64,000 nt of DNA from Pseudorhizobium tarimense (GTDB taxonomy: Bacteria > Pseudomonadota > Alphaproteobacteria > Rhizobiales > Rhizobiaceae). The stretch spans positions 186,001 through 250,000 of the forward strand of contig NZ_JALJRA010000002.1 of NCBI RefSeq assembly GCF_022968135.1, read 5' to 3'. Of this stretch, positions 38,230 through 47,361 are shown piece by piece. The number at the start of each line of letters is the position of its first letter. Within the stretch, counting starts at the first letter, position 1. Both the position numbers and the translations under genes were made by a program. Below the pieces are notes generated by a model. It was not told the origin of the DNA. It did no database searches and saw nothing but the letters and a program-made list of their open reading frames with translations.

Positions 38230-39723
38230 ATGTTTGGAAAACGCGGCAGCGAAGGTTTCGGGAAAAGCGCAGGTGGTGCAGGCCAGGCTGTGGCCGCGCC
38301 GGCCGCCCCGTCGCCCGCGGCAGCGAAACCCGCTGGTCCGGAGGTTTTCGCAGAGCCGCTCCAGGACAAGAACACGCCCCGCCAGCAAATGGCGCCCCCA
38401 CCGATCACGCCGCCCGCTGCCCGCAAGAAGCCCGCACGTACCGAGCACTATTACGATACAAAGAGCCAGGTCTTCTCGGCACTGATCGATACCATCGATC
38501 TATCGCAGCTCGCCAAGCTGGACGGCGAAAGCGCGCGTGAGGAAATCCGCGACATCGTCAACGACATCATCACCATCAAGAACTTCGCGATGTCTATCTC
38601 AGAGCAGGAAGAGCTGCTCGAGGACATCTGCAACGACGTTCTCGGTTATGGCCCGCTGGAGCCACTGCTTGCCCGCGACGACATCGCCGACATCATGGTC
38701 AACGGCTCGGGCCAGACCTTCATCGAAGTTGCCGGCAAGACCATCGAATCGGAGATCCGCTTCCGCGACAACGCGCAGCTCCTGTCGATCTGCCAGCGCA
38801 TCGTCAGCCAGGTTGGGCGCCGCGTCGATGAAAGCTCGCCCATCTGCGATGCACGCCTTCCCGACGGCTCGCGTGTCAACGTCATCGCTCCACCGCTCGC
38901 GATCGACGGCCCGGCCCTGACGATCCGCAAGTTCAAGAAGGACAAGCTGACACTCGAGCAGCTGGTCAAGTTCGGCTCGATCACCGCAGAAGGCGCAACA
39001 CTCCTGCAGATCATCGGCCGCGTCCGCTGCAACGTCGTCATCTCCGGCGGTACCGGCTCGGGTAAAACGACGCTCCTGAACTGCCTGACGCGCTACATCG
39101 ACGAAGACGAGAGAATCATCACCTGCGAGGATACGGCCGAACTGCAGCTTCAGCAGCCGCATGTCGTCCGCCTCGAAACCCGCCCGCCCAACATCGAGGG
39201 CGAGGGTGAGATCACCATGCGCGACCTCGTCAAGAACTGCCTGCGTATGCGTCCCGAGCGGATCATCGTCGGCGAAGTGCGCGGGCCGGAAGTCTTCGAC
39301 CTCCTGCAGGCGATGAACACCGGCCACGATGGTTCCATGGGCACGATCCACGCCAACACGCCGCGTGAATGCTTGAGCCGTATGGAGTCGATGATCGCCA
39401 TGGGCGGGTTCAACCTTCCCGCCAAGACGGTCCGCGAGATCATCTCCGGCTCCGTCGATGTCATCATCCAGGCCGCCCGCCTGCGGGATGGCTCACGCCG
39501 CATCACCCACGTCACGGAAGTCATCGGCATGGAAGGCGATGTGATCGTGACCCAGGACCTGATGCGCTATGAAATCGAGGGCGAAGACGCCAACGGCCGT
39601 TTGATCGGGCGGCACATGTCGACCGGCATCGCCAAGCCGAACTTCTGGGATCGCGCGCGCTACTACAACGAGGAACGTCGACTGGCGATCGCACTGGACG
39701 CCATGGACCAGGTTGCGGGGTAG
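38230..39723 (+). CDS. cpaF: Pilus assembly ATPase CpaF/TadA
   Basis: 497 aa secretion ATPase that powers pilus extension and probably retraction. The N-terminal 75 residues are Ala/Pro-rich and disordered. The catalytic domain has Walker A ISGGTGSGKTTLLN near residue 273, the Asp box with EDTAELQL, a Walker B region around RMRPERIIVGEVRGPE and the His box TGHDGSMGTIHANTPRE. It forms hexamers at the inner membrane with TadB/TadC. Confidence 0.95.
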   Translation: MFGKRGSEGFGKSAGGAGQAVAAPAAPSPAAAKPAGPEVFAEPLQDKNTPRQQMAPPPITPPAARKKPARTEHYYDTKSQVFSALIDTIDLSQLAKLDGESAREEIRDIVNDIITIKNFAMSISEQEELLEDICNDVLGYGPLEPLLARDDIADIMVNGSGQTFIEVAGKTIESEIRFRDNAQLLSICQRIVSQVGRRVDESSPICDARLPDGSRVNVIAPPLAIDGPALTIRKFKKDKLTLEQLVKFGSITAEGATLLQIIGRVRCNVVISGGTGSGKTTLLNCLTRYIDEDERIITCEDTAELQLQQPHVVRLETRPPNIEGEGEITMRDLVKNCLRMRPERIIVGEVRGPEVFDLLQAMNTGHDGSMGTIHANTPRECLSRMESMIAMGGFNLPAKTVREIISGSVDVIIQAARLRDGSRRITHVTEVIGMEGDVIVTQDLMRYEIEGEDANGRLIGRHMSTGIAKPNFWDRARYYNEERRLAIALDAMDQVAG

Positions 39724-39729
39724 CGGGCG

Positions 39730-40743
39730 ATGTTCGGTCTGGATCTCAACGTCGTCCTGATCATCATGCTGGCTTCTGTGTCCGCGGCGGCGATGTCCTA
39801 CGCCCTCCTGTTTTCGCGCATCGAAACGGAAAAGAAGACGAGCGCCCGCATCAGCAGGGTCAAGTCTGCCGAATCCGACCTTGCCAAGGTCAAGGCGGCG
39901 CGGGATCGGGTGCAGGAGCTTTCCAAGCGCCGGAAGTCGGTGCAGGATTCGCTGAAGGACCTTGAGAAGAAGCAGCAGGAACGTTCGAAGAAGATGGCCG
40001 ACCGCAGCCTGAAGTCGCGCCTCGTCCAGACGGGCCTGCCCTTGACCCTGCCGCGGTTCTATATGCTGAGCGCCGCCCTCGGCCTTGTCTCCTTCCTCGT
40101 TGCGCTTCTTGCCGGTGCTCCATTGATCGCCGCCGTCGGTTCGGGTTTTGCCTCCGCGCTGGGCGCGCCGCGCTGGATCGTCGGCTTCCTGATCAAGCGG
40201 CGCCAGAAACAGTTCCTGACGGAGTTTCCGAATGCACTCGACGTCATGGTGCGCTCGATCCGCTCTGGCCTGCCGCTCAACGATGCCCTGCGGCTGATCG
40301 CCTCGGACGGCCAGGAGCCGGTCAGAACGGAATTTCGCCGGGTGGTGGAATCCCAGCAGGTCGGCCTGAGCATCCCGGAAGCCTGCATGCGCATGATGCA
40401 GACCATGCCGTTGCCGGAGGTCAACTTCTTCGCGATCGTCATTACCATCCAGAGTCAGGCTGGCGGCAATCTCTCCGAAGCGCTCGGCAATCTCGCCAAG
40501 GTACTGCGCGAGCGAAAGAAGATGAAGGCGAAGGTCCAGGCCTTGTCAATGGAGGCAAAGGCTTCCGCCGTGATCATCGGCGCCCTGCCGTTTATTGTAG
40601 CACTGCTCGTCTACCTGACGTCGCCAGACTATATGACCATCCTTTTCACCGATCCGCGCGGCCACATGATCATGCTGTTTTCCGCCGTATGGATGTCGAT
40701 CGGGATCTTCATCATGCGCAACATGATCAACTTCGACATCTAG
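39730..40743 (+). CDS. tadB: Inner-membrane platform protein TadB
   Basis: 337 aa T2SSF-domain protein. One N-terminal helix, a charged cytoplasmic coiled-coil-like stretch rich in Lys/Glu (about 35-95), a helix pair (about 105-145), then the F domain with FPNALDVMVRSIRSGLPL and two C-terminal helices. It begins six bases after the cpaF stop. Confidence 0.93.
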   Translation: MFGLDLNVVLIIMLASVSAAAMSYALLFSRIETEKKTSARISRVKSAESDLAKVKAARDRVQELSKRRKSVQDSLKDLEKKQQERSKKMADRSLKSRLVQTGLPLTLPRFYMLSAALGLVSFLVALLAGAPLIAAVGSGFASALGAPRWIVGFLIKRRQKQFLTEFPNALDVMVRSIRSGLPLNDALRLIASDGQEPVRTEFRRVVESQQVGLSIPEACMRMMQTMPLPEVNFFAIVITIQSQAGGNLSEALGNLAKVLRERKKMKAKVQALSMEAKASAVIIGALPFIVALLVYLTSPDYMTILFTDPRGHMIMLFSAVWMSIGIFIMRNMINFDI

Positions 40744-40753
40744 AGGGGCGGCC

Positions 40754-41731
40754 GTGAAAGATCTCTCCACCACGCTCACGGATCCCGCTCTTCTCTTCGC
40801 GGTCTTCGTCGCCATTGCCGTCTTCGCCACCTTCTATTCGCTGGCGAGCCCCTTCCTGGAGCGTGGCAATCTCGACAAGCGCATGAAGGCCGTCTCAACG
40901 GAACGCGAGCAGATGCGTGCGCGAGAGCGGGCGCGAATGAATGCGGAGGCTTCGAAGGCGACACTGCGCACGCAGAACAACCAGTCGGTGCGCAACATCG
41001 TCGAGCGCTTCAACCTTCGCCAGGCCCTGGTGGACGACAAGACCGTAAACCGCCTGCGGGCTGCAGGCCTGCGGTCGCAGAACGCTCTCAACATCTTCCT
41101 CGTGGCGCGTTTCCTGCTGCCCTTCGTTTTCCTCGCTCTGGCGGTGATCTGGATCTTCGTCCTCGGCAACCTCGCCGAGCGCCCTTTCGCGATCCGCATG
41201 CTCGCCGCCATCGTCTTTGCCTATGTCGGCTTCTATCTGCCTAACATCTACGTGACGAACCGTGTCAACAAGCGTCAACATTCGATCAAGCGCGCGTGGC
41301 CGGACGCCCTGGACCTGATGCTGATCTGCGTTGAGTCGGGCATCTCGATGGAGGCTGCCATGCGTCGCGTTGCGGAGGAGATGAGCAATCAGTCTCCGGA
41401 GCTGGCAGAGGAGATGGTGCTAACGACCGCAGAGCTGTCATTCCTTCCGGATCGCCGCGTGGCGCTTGAAAACCTCGGCATCCGCACGCAGCTCGACGCG
41501 GTGAAGAACGTCACGCAGGCCCTCATCCAGGCCGAACGCTACGGCACTCCCATTGCTCAGGCTCTGCGGGTGCTGGCACAGGAAGGGCGCGACGAGCGGA
41601 TGAACGAGGCCGAGAAGAAGGCGGCAGCCTTGCCGCCGAAGCTGACGGTGCCGATGATCCTTTTCTTCCTGCCGGTGCTGGTGGCAGTTATTCTCGGACC
41701 GGCCGGCATCCAGGTGGCTGACAGGTTCTAG
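40754..41731 (+). CDS. tadC: Inner-membrane platform protein TadC
   Basis: 325 aa, second T2SSF protein. Start is GTG at 40754. The F domain carries WPDALDLMLICVESGISMEAAM and LPPKLTVPMILFFLPVLVAVI near the C terminus. It ends only four bases from the stop of the convergent phosphatase gene, so no dedicated terminator space exists between them. Confidence 0.93.
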   Translation: MKDLSTTLTDPALLFAVFVAIAVFATFYSLASPFLERGNLDKRMKAVSTEREQMRARERARMNAEASKATLRTQNNQSVRNIVERFNLRQALVDDKTVNRLRAAGLRSQNALNIFLVARFLLPFVFLALAVIWIFVLGNLAERPFAIRMLAAIVFAYVGFYLPNIYVTNRVNKRQHSIKRAWPDALDLMLICVESGISMEAAMRRVAEEMSNQSPELAEEMVLTTAELSFLPDRRVALENLGIRTQLDAVKNVTQALIQAERYGTPIAQALRVLAQEGRDERMNEAEKKAAALPPKLTVPMILFFLPVLVAVILGPAGIQVADRF

Positions 41732-41735
41732 CCGC

Positions 41736-42296
41736 TCAGCTCGGTAGGCCGATGATCTTCTCGAACTGCTCCCAGCTTTCGTCCATTGGATAGGCATAGC
41801 TCAGGAAGGGCACGCCCACATGCCCGTAAAGAAGCGAAAGCTGCCATTCCGCAGTCTCTTCGTCGACGTTTGCGATCTGCTGCAGATACATGACGGACGC
41901 AAGGCCGGTACGGTCTGATCCACCCTGGCAATGGATGAGGATCGGTTTCGGTGCGTCGCGCAGAAGCGAGATGAGCTGGAAGCTCTCCTCCGGCGTCAGC
42001 TCCCGGCCGGCGGACATCTTGAAGTCGAGGTGGTTCACGCCGAGCCGCGCGGTGACGGACTTTTCGTCTCGGTACCAGTCGCGCGAGCTTTCGCCGCGAA
42101 GGTTGACGACCGTCTTGATGCCATAGGACTGGATGTAGCGTTCAAGCGCCGCGGCCGTCGGCTGTGCGGAGCGGTAAAGCTCACCGGCGATCACTTCATG
42201 GAAGTTCCCGGTCAACTGCAAAATCCCGAGATAACTGCCGATAGCCAGGGCAGCCGAAAGGCTGAGCCTGACCGACCACTTCAGAAACCGCCTCAT
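41736..42296 (-). CDS. Membrane-anchored dual-specificity/tyrosine phosphatase
   Basis: 186 aa. One N-terminal helix (about 9-27) anchors a PTP-fold domain. The P-loop HCQGGSDRTG has nucleophilic C123 and R129, so it fits the CX5R family. TVVNLRGE is the typical first strand and RELTPEESFQLISLL follows. The catalytic domain is expected on the periplasmic face if the N terminus is inside, which resembles bacterial DSP-like proteins acting on phospholipids or proteins. It is convergent with tadC and in the same direction as tadD. Confidence 0.85.
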   Translation of the reverse strand: MRRFLKWSVRLSLSAALAIGSYLGILQLTGNFHEVIAGELYRSAQPTAAALERYIQSYGIKTVVNLRGESSRDWYRDEKSVTARLGVNHLDFKMSAGRELTPEESFQLISLLRDAPKPILIHCQGGSDRTGLASVMYLQQIANVDEETAEWQLSLLYGHVGVPFLSYAYPMDESWEQFEKIIGLPS

Positions 42297-42357
42297 CCAT
42301 AGCTCCCGCGTCCGTCCGAGGCCATTGTTGAAGCGATTGCGGCAAAGTTCAAGCGGC

Positions 42358-43209
42358 TCAGTTCGCGGCCGGCTTCGCCTTGGCGTCCTTGTCGGCGAGC
42401 TTCGCCCAAGAGTTCTGCTGCGAGAGCATGGAGCGCAGATAGGTCACGTTTGCATCGGCCTGCTGCTGCGACAGTTCGCGCTTGGCGATCTCTTCGGCTT
42501 CCGCAAACCGCCCCTGCAGGCCGACGACGAGTGCGAGGTTCTGCCTCACCCGGCTGTCGGCTGCCGGCTGCTGTGCGGCGGAGCGCATATAGGTTTCTGC
42601 CGTCCGCAGGTCGCCGGTCAGCACGTAGGACATACCGAGATTGGAGATGATCGTCGGCTCGCTCGGCTGGGCATCGAGTGCCATGCGGTATTTCTGCCGG
42701 GCCTCGTCCGACCGCCCGAGCTGGTCGAGCACGGCACCCTCGGCCGAATAGAGGCGCCAGTCGGGACGGTCGGGCGTCTGCGCCCGGCGGATTGTCTCAA
42801 GCGCTTGCTCCAGCTGTCCGGCCGCCGCCTGGGCTTTTCCATAGGCAGCCAGAACCTCGCGGTCACTGGGGCTGGCGATCACCACTTGCCGCATGACTGC
42901 GAGAGCCTGTGTGTGCTTGCCGGTCATCCCGAGCACCTGTGCATATCGAAGCCCGGTATTGCGGTCTTTCGGGTTGCGTTCATATGCGGCCCCGACGGAG
43001 CGCTCGACATCGTCAAGCTGACCGGCACTCAGCGTTCCGAGCGACGCGGCGGAAACCGGAATGGAGCCTGTCGTGGTGGCATCCTTTTTCGTCGCACAGC
43101 CCGCCAATGCCACCGCAAGCAGAACGGCAGCCGTGCTTATAGCAAGGCCGATCGTGCGGGTGAGGGAGTGGGTGCTGGCAGTCATGGCAATCGTTCTCGT
43201 CGCTTGCAC
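42358..43209 (-). CDS. tadD: Tad pilus TPR lipoprotein TadD
   Basis: 283 aa from GTG at 43209, which has AGAGGG seven bases upstream; ATG at 43185 is the alternative (275 aa). The lipobox ALAGC follows a hydrophobic stretch. TPR units from about residue 65 (NTGLRYAQVLGMTGKHTQALAVM, EVLAAYGKAQAAAGQLEQALETI and two or three more) fill most of the protein. TadD is a periplasmic or outer-membrane scaffold for the secretin. A Lys/Ala-rich tail ends it. Confidence 0.88.
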   Translation of the reverse strand: MQATRTIAMTASTHSLTRTIGLAISTAAVLLAVALAGCATKKDATTTGSIPVSAASLGTLSAGQLDDVERSVGAAYERNPKDRNTGLRYAQVLGMTGKHTQALAVMRQVVIASPSDREVLAAYGKAQAAAGQLEQALETIRRAQTPDRPDWRLYSAEGAVLDQLGRSDEARQKYRMALDAQPSEPTIISNLGMSYVLTGDLRTAETYMRSAAQQPAADSRVRQNLALVVGLQGRFAEAEEIAKRELSQQQADANVTYLRSMLSQQNSWAKLADKDAKAKPAAN

Positions 43210-43315
43210 GCCGTAACCCTCTGATCGTTCGGGTGGTGGCGCATTGCTTCCGACAGCAATAGACTGTTAACCCTAACGGAATGTTAAGACCCTGATTCCT
43301 CACAAGAAGGTATCC

Positions 43316-44701
43316 ATGACCAGCTATCGTTACATCGACCGCCCCGCCGTTCTCGTGGAACCGTCGGCGGCATCTCTGCCTGTCTACGCAGTCACGCCGG
43401 CGGATCTGGAGCGGGCGGCGGTGGAGCCTGCGGCGCTGGCATGGGCGAAGGCCGCAGGGTTCTCGGCAGAACCAGGAAGCCTGCTTCTCATCCCGGGGAA
43501 GGATGGGCGTCTTGCAGGTGCATTCTTCGGGGTGGATGGTGAAGGCGAGGGCGCCTTTGCCGCCGGCAAGCTCGCAAAGTTCCTGCCGGAAGGAGACTGG
43601 TACCTGGAGACACGCTTCCCGCAAGAAAAGATCGCGCTCGGCTTCGGGCTCGGAAGCTACGGCTTCAGCCGTTACAAGGAGGACAGGCAGAAACAGGTTC
43701 GGCTGGCGGTTGCCGGCGATGTGCGGGCGGAGGTCGAACGGCAGCTTGCGGGCATCTTCCTCGCGCGCGACCTGATCAACGTGCCGACGAACGACATGGG
43801 CCCCGAGAACTTGGAAGCCGCCTTCCGCGCCCTCGGTGAACACTACGGTGCGACGGTATCGTCCGTCGTCGGCGACGAACTTCTGGCTCAGAACTTTCCG
43901 CTCGTCCATGCCGTTGGTCGCGCAAGCATGCAGGCACCGCGGCTTCTGGAAATGCGCTGGGGCACGCAAGGTGCGCCACGAGTCACCCTCGTCGGCAAGG
44001 GTGTCTGCTTCGACACGGGAGGCCTCGACATCAAGAGCGCGGCCAACATGGCCCTGATGAAGAAGGACATGGGCGGAGCCGCTAACGTCATGGGTCTGGC
44101 GCTGATGATCATGGATGCCGGGCTGGACGTGGAACTGCGTGTACTCGTTCCGGCTGTCGAAAATTCGATCGCCGGCAACGCATTCCGACCCGGCGACATC
44201 TACCGTAGCCGCAAGGGCGTAACGGTCCAGATCGACAACACTGACGCCGAGGGCCGCCTCGTGCTGGCTGATGCCTTGGCCTATGGCTGCGAAACGCCGT
44301 GCGACCTCCTGGTCGACATGGCGACGCTGACCGGAGCTGCGCGGGTTGCCCTTGGTGCGGAAGTCGCGCCCTTCTTCACCTATGACGATGCGCTCGCCGG
44401 CCGTCTTGCGGCGATTTCGGTCGAAGAGCACGACCCGATGTGGCGGCTGCCGCTCTGGAAGGGTTATGACAAGGATCTTAAGTCGCGCGCTGCCGACATC
44501 ACCAACGCGCCGTCCGGGGGCATGGCCGGATCGATTACGGCGGCCCTCTTCCTCAAGCGCTTCGTTGAAAGCGAAACGCGCTGGGCCCATTTCGACATCT
44601 ATGGCTGGAATCCTTCCGAGAAGCCGCACGCGCCTGTCGGCGGGGAAGCCTTCGCCATCCGCACGCTCTACCGCTACGTCAAGGAGATCGCAGCGCAATG
44701 A
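43316..44701 (+). CDS. pepB: Leucyl aminopeptidase family protein (M17)
   Basis: 461 aa cytosolic metallo-aminopeptidase. The catalytic domain has LVGKGVCFDTGGLDIK (metal Lys and Asp), MKKDMGGAANVM and the family signature NTDAEGRLVLADAL, with an Arg in EGRL. The N-terminal domain is the shorter PepB-like type rather than PepA. AAGAAGG lies ahead of the ATG. It heads a probable three-gene unit with the winged-helix and NlpC/P60 genes. Confidence 0.92.
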   Translation: MTSYRYIDRPAVLVEPSAASLPVYAVTPADLERAAVEPAALAWAKAAGFSAEPGSLLLIPGKDGRLAGAFFGVDGEGEGAFAAGKLAKFLPEGDWYLETRFPQEKIALGFGLGSYGFSRYKEDRQKQVRLAVAGDVRAEVERQLAGIFLARDLINVPTNDMGPENLEAAFRALGEHYGATVSSVVGDELLAQNFPLVHAVGRASMQAPRLLEMRWGTQGAPRVTLVGKGVCFDTGGLDIKSAANMALMKKDMGGAANVMGLALMIMDAGLDVELRVLVPAVENSIAGNAFRPGDIYRSRKGVTVQIDNTDAEGRLVLADALAYGCETPCDLLVDMATLTGAARVALGAEVAPFFTYDDALAGRLAAISVEEHDPMWRLPLWKGYDKDLKSRAADITNAPSGGMAGSITAALFLKRFVESETRWAHFDIYGWNPSEKPHAPVGGEAFAIRTLYRYVKEIAAQ

Positions 44702-44752
44702 TCCGGTAAGGCCTCAAGCTTACAATCGCTCCCTCAACGTGGAGGCGCGGCG

Positions 44753-45094
44753 ATGCCGGTGGAACTGACGGCGACGGAAGCACTGACGCTGTGGCATCGC
44801 GTGACGCTGGAACAGGTGCGGCGGGAAGGGCCAGACCTCAGCCTTCGGCAGCTGGCGATCCTGCTGCAGGTCTACCTGGTCCCGCCGCCGCACACCGTAC
44901 GCGGGCTGGCGGCGGAGCTCGGAGTGACGAAACCGGTGATAACACGCGCGCTCGATACCATGGGCGAGCTTGGCCTTGTCGAGCGGGTGCGCGATGAGCA
45001 AGATAGGCGCAACGTCGTCGTGAAACGAACGGTGGCGGGATCTCTCTACCTCGAACACTTGGCGGACATGATCCGCAGGGAAGGCAGGCGCTAG
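44753..45094 (+). CDS. Short MarR-like winged-helix protein
   Basis: 113 aa, little more than one winged HTH: LSLRQLAILLQVYLVPPPHTVRGLAAELGVTKPVITRALDTM (split at natural helices) followed by the wing LVERVRDEQDRRNVVVKRT. The recognition helix is TKPVITRALDTMGELGL. It lacks the long flanking dimerisation helices of full MarR proteins. The location between a peptidase and a cell-wall hydrolase suggests local regulation, which is inference. Confidence 0.8.
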   Translation: MPVELTATEALTLWHRVTLEQVRREGPDLSLRQLAILLQVYLVPPPHTVRGLAAELGVTKPVITRALDTMGELGLVERVRDEQDRRNVVVKRTVAGSLYLEHLADMIRREGRR

Positions 45095-45106
45095 CCTGAA
45101 GTGCAG

Positions 45107-45955
45107 ATGACGGTGACATTGGACAGACGGCTGCATGCGTTTCGTCCGGATCTCGCGGATGAAGGTCTTCGCGGTCAGGTCGAGGCTGACCGGTTCGTCA
45201 CCGGCACCGCGGCCCGGATCGGAGTGCCGGTGGCGGCTCTTCGCCCCGCGCCCGACATGAGCCGCGGCATCGATACCGAGCTGTTGCTCGGTGAGACGGT
45301 GCGCGTCTTCGACCGGCAGGACGGCTGGGGCTGGGTGCAGGCAGACCAGGATGCCTATGTCGGCTACCTGCCCGAAGCCCATCTTGGCGAACCCGAAACT
45401 CCCACGCATATAGTCACTGTTCAGCGCACGTTTCGATATCCGGAGCCGGAACTGCGCCGTCCGCCGGTATCGGTTCTCTCCATGGGAAGTCGTGTGCGCA
45501 TCACAGGGGAGGCCGAAACCCGTGGGACGCGCTATCTCACGCTCGCTGACGGCTCGGCCTTGATCGCCTCCCACTGTCTTCCCATCGGCGCCAAGACGGC
45601 GGAGGACTACGTCGATGTCGCCGTTCGCTTCGTCGAAACACCCTATCTCTGGGGCGGGCGTTCCGGCTTCGGGATCGATTGCTCGGCACTGGTGCAGCTG
45701 TCGCTGATGATGACCGGACGCAGCGTCCCCCGAGACTCGGACATGCAAGCGGAGATTGGAGCACCCATCGAACGAGAAGAACTGCGGCGCGGCGATCTCG
45801 TCTTCTGGAAGGGCCATGTCGGCATCATGGAGGATAAGAAGACCCTCCTGCACGCCAACGGCCACACGATGACGGTCGCGCGGGAGGATCTTGCAGCGAC
45901 AATCGAGCGTATCGCCTGGCTCTACAGCCGGCCGACCGCATTCCGCAGGCTCTAG
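45107..45955 (+). CDS. NlpC/P60 cysteine peptidase with SH3b domains
   Basis: 282 aa. Two SH3b-type segments (about 50-95 and 105-160) precede an NlpC/P60 domain with catalytic C192 in GIDCSALVQ, H237 in KGHVGIM and a third polar residue in ANGHT. Such proteins cleave gamma-D-Glu-DAP or related bonds in muropeptides. No signal peptide is seen, so it may act on recycled muropeptides in the cytosol together with the adjacent aminopeptidase. ATG at 45107 is chosen over GTG at 45101; neither has a strong ribosome site. Confidence 0.87.
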   Translation: MTVTLDRRLHAFRPDLADEGLRGQVEADRFVTGTAARIGVPVAALRPAPDMSRGIDTELLLGETVRVFDRQDGWGWVQADQDAYVGYLPEAHLGEPETPTHIVTVQRTFRYPEPELRRPPVSVLSMGSRVRITGEAETRGTRYLTLADGSALIASHCLPIGAKTAEDYVDVAVRFVETPYLWGGRSGFGIDCSALVQLSLMMTGRSVPRDSDMQAEIGAPIEREELRRGDLVFWKGHVGIMEDKKTLLHANGHTMTVAREDLAATIERIAWLYSRPTAFRRL

Positions 45956-46039
45956 ACGATCACGAAAACGTGGCGCCGGCCCGATGGCGCTACAATCGGT
46001 CAACTCTTATCTTCAGCGCGAATCGTCGAGGGATTTCCC

Positions 46040-46399
46040 ATGATCAGATCTGCCTGGATCCTGCCCCTGCTGATGCTGCTGGCTATCGTTCTTGCCGCCC
46101 TTGCGCCGGCCCGAGCGGCGGAGGATGTCTTCCGCAACCTGTCCGCAACCCACTTCCACGATCTGCCGGGGGTCGTGCCGGAGGCGGAGCGCGTTGAGCG
46201 GGACAGCTACACCTGCACGAGCACGATCGAATATGTCTATCGGGGCCACGGCCGCTACGACATCCTCTACGGCGATACTTCGCCCCGCCGCGTCTACCAT
46301 TGCAAGACCGAGAATGGCCTCACCTATTCCGGTACCGATCTGCCGAACACCCATTGGGTGCCGGGCCTCAACCCGCACCATCTGCCCAAAAATCCCTAA
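46040..46399 (+). CDS. Small secreted protein with one probable disulfide, unknown function
   Basis: 119 aa. A signal peptide is cleaved near residue 26 (APARA-AED). The mature part of about 92 residues has exactly two Cys, C59 and C88, and many Tyr and His. Its centre (EYVYRGHGRYDILYGDTSP) and end (NTHWVPGLNPHHLPKNP) are distinctive. GAGGGA is correctly placed ahead of ATG. No domain was recognised. It stands alone between the NlpC/P60 gene and a non-coding stretch. Confidence 0.7.
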   Translation: MIRSAWILPLLMLLAIVLAALAPARAAEDVFRNLSATHFHDLPGVVPEAERVERDSYTCTSTIEYVYRGHGRYDILYGDTSPRRVYHCKTENGLTYSGTDLPNTHWVPGLNPHHLPKNP

Positions 46400-46460
46400 G
46401 GTCTCGTCGCTCTTGGGCATCCTACGTCCGCGCATGGCCCAGCCGCTTATGTAAGCCATC

Positions 46461-46480
46461 ACTTGTCTGATGACTTGACA
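46461..46480. promoter_or_regulatory. Possible GntR(FCD)-type operator ahead of the SDR-epimerase pair
   Basis: ACTTGTCTGATGACTTGACA resembles the rhizobial FCD-type GntR operators built on TTGTC-TGAT-GAC, though the right half is imperfect (GACTTG instead of GACAAG). It lies about 70 bp before the SDR start, a suitable operator position. No GntR gene is nearby. Confidence 0.25.
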
Positions 46481-46546
46481 ACGCAGGCCCTGCAGTGTCC
46501 ATGACGGGCCTTGTTTGCGGAATGAAACCGCGTAAGGGAGGCCACC

Positions 46547-47323
46547 ATGTCTGCACAACTCGTCATTCCTGATCTTGCCGGCAAGTCCGTTCTAATTACC
46601 GGTGCATCGACCGGCATCGGCGCGGCCCTTGCCCGTGCTTTTGCCGCTCAAGGCGCTTCCGTCGGCCTCCATTACAACTCGAGTGTCGATGCGGCCAAGG
46701 TGCTGGCCGGCGAGATCGAGACGGCTGGCGGCAAGGTTGTGCTCATCCGCGGCGACGCCTCCAAGTCGGGCGAGATGACGCGCGTGGTCGAAGAGGCTGC
46801 AGGCGCCTTTGGCGGGTTGGACGGCCTCATCAACAATGCCGGCGGAATGGTTGCCCGCGTCCCCTATGCCGAGATGACGGACGAACATTATGATGCGGTG
46901 ATGGACCTCAACGCCCGCTCGGTGCTGGCCGCGTCCACGGCAGCAATCCCGCACCTGAAGCAGCGCGGCGGTTTCATCATCAACACCACCTCGATCGCCG
47001 CCCGCAACGGCGCCAGCAACGGCGCCGGCATTTACGGCTCGTCGAAGGCCTTCGTTTCCAATGTCACCCGCGGCATGGCCAAAGAGCTCATCCCCTTCGG
47101 CATCCGCGTCAATGGCGTGGCGCCCGGAGTCATCACGACGCCCTTCCACGATCGCTATTCCACGGCGCAGCAACTGCAGGCGGCACTGGCAACGATCCCG
47201 CAAGGGCGGCTGGGAACGGCGGAAGAATGCGTCGGCGCATACCTCTTCCTCGCCTCCGAAATGCTGTCCAGCTACATCATCGGACAGGTGATCGAGGTGA
47301 ACGGCGGCCAGTTGATGCCGTAA
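46547..47323 (+). CDS. Short-chain dehydrogenase/reductase
   Basis: 258 aa classical SDR. TGASTGIG at about residues 20-27 binds NAD(P), NNAGG is near residue 94, and the catalytic Tyr-Lys pair is in YGSSKAF (about 165-169) with Ser in TTSIAARNG. Substrate is not deducible. GGGAGG is ahead of ATG. It is followed after 38 bp by an epimerase-type gene, and the pair probably belongs to a sugar or sugar-acid pathway. Confidence 0.85.
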   Translation: MSAQLVIPDLAGKSVLITGASTGIGAALARAFAAQGASVGLHYNSSVDAAKVLAGEIETAGGKVVLIRGDASKSGEMTRVVEEAAGAFGGLDGLINNAGGMVARVPYAEMTDEHYDAVMDLNARSVLAASTAAIPHLKQRGGFIINTTSIAARNGASNGAGIYGSSKAFVSNVTRGMAKELIPFGIRVNGVAPGVITTPFHDRYSTAQQLQAALATIPQGRLGTAEECVGAYLFLASEMLSSYIIGQVIEVNGGQLMP

Positions 47324-47361
47324 GGCCAGACATTAAGCGCAGGCATGGGAGGAGCAGTCTG

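Noticed and set aside
36876-38426. 516-codon antisense frame opposite cpaE
   Set aside because: Shadow frame rich in His, Arg and Gln; no ribosome site and no recognisable domain.
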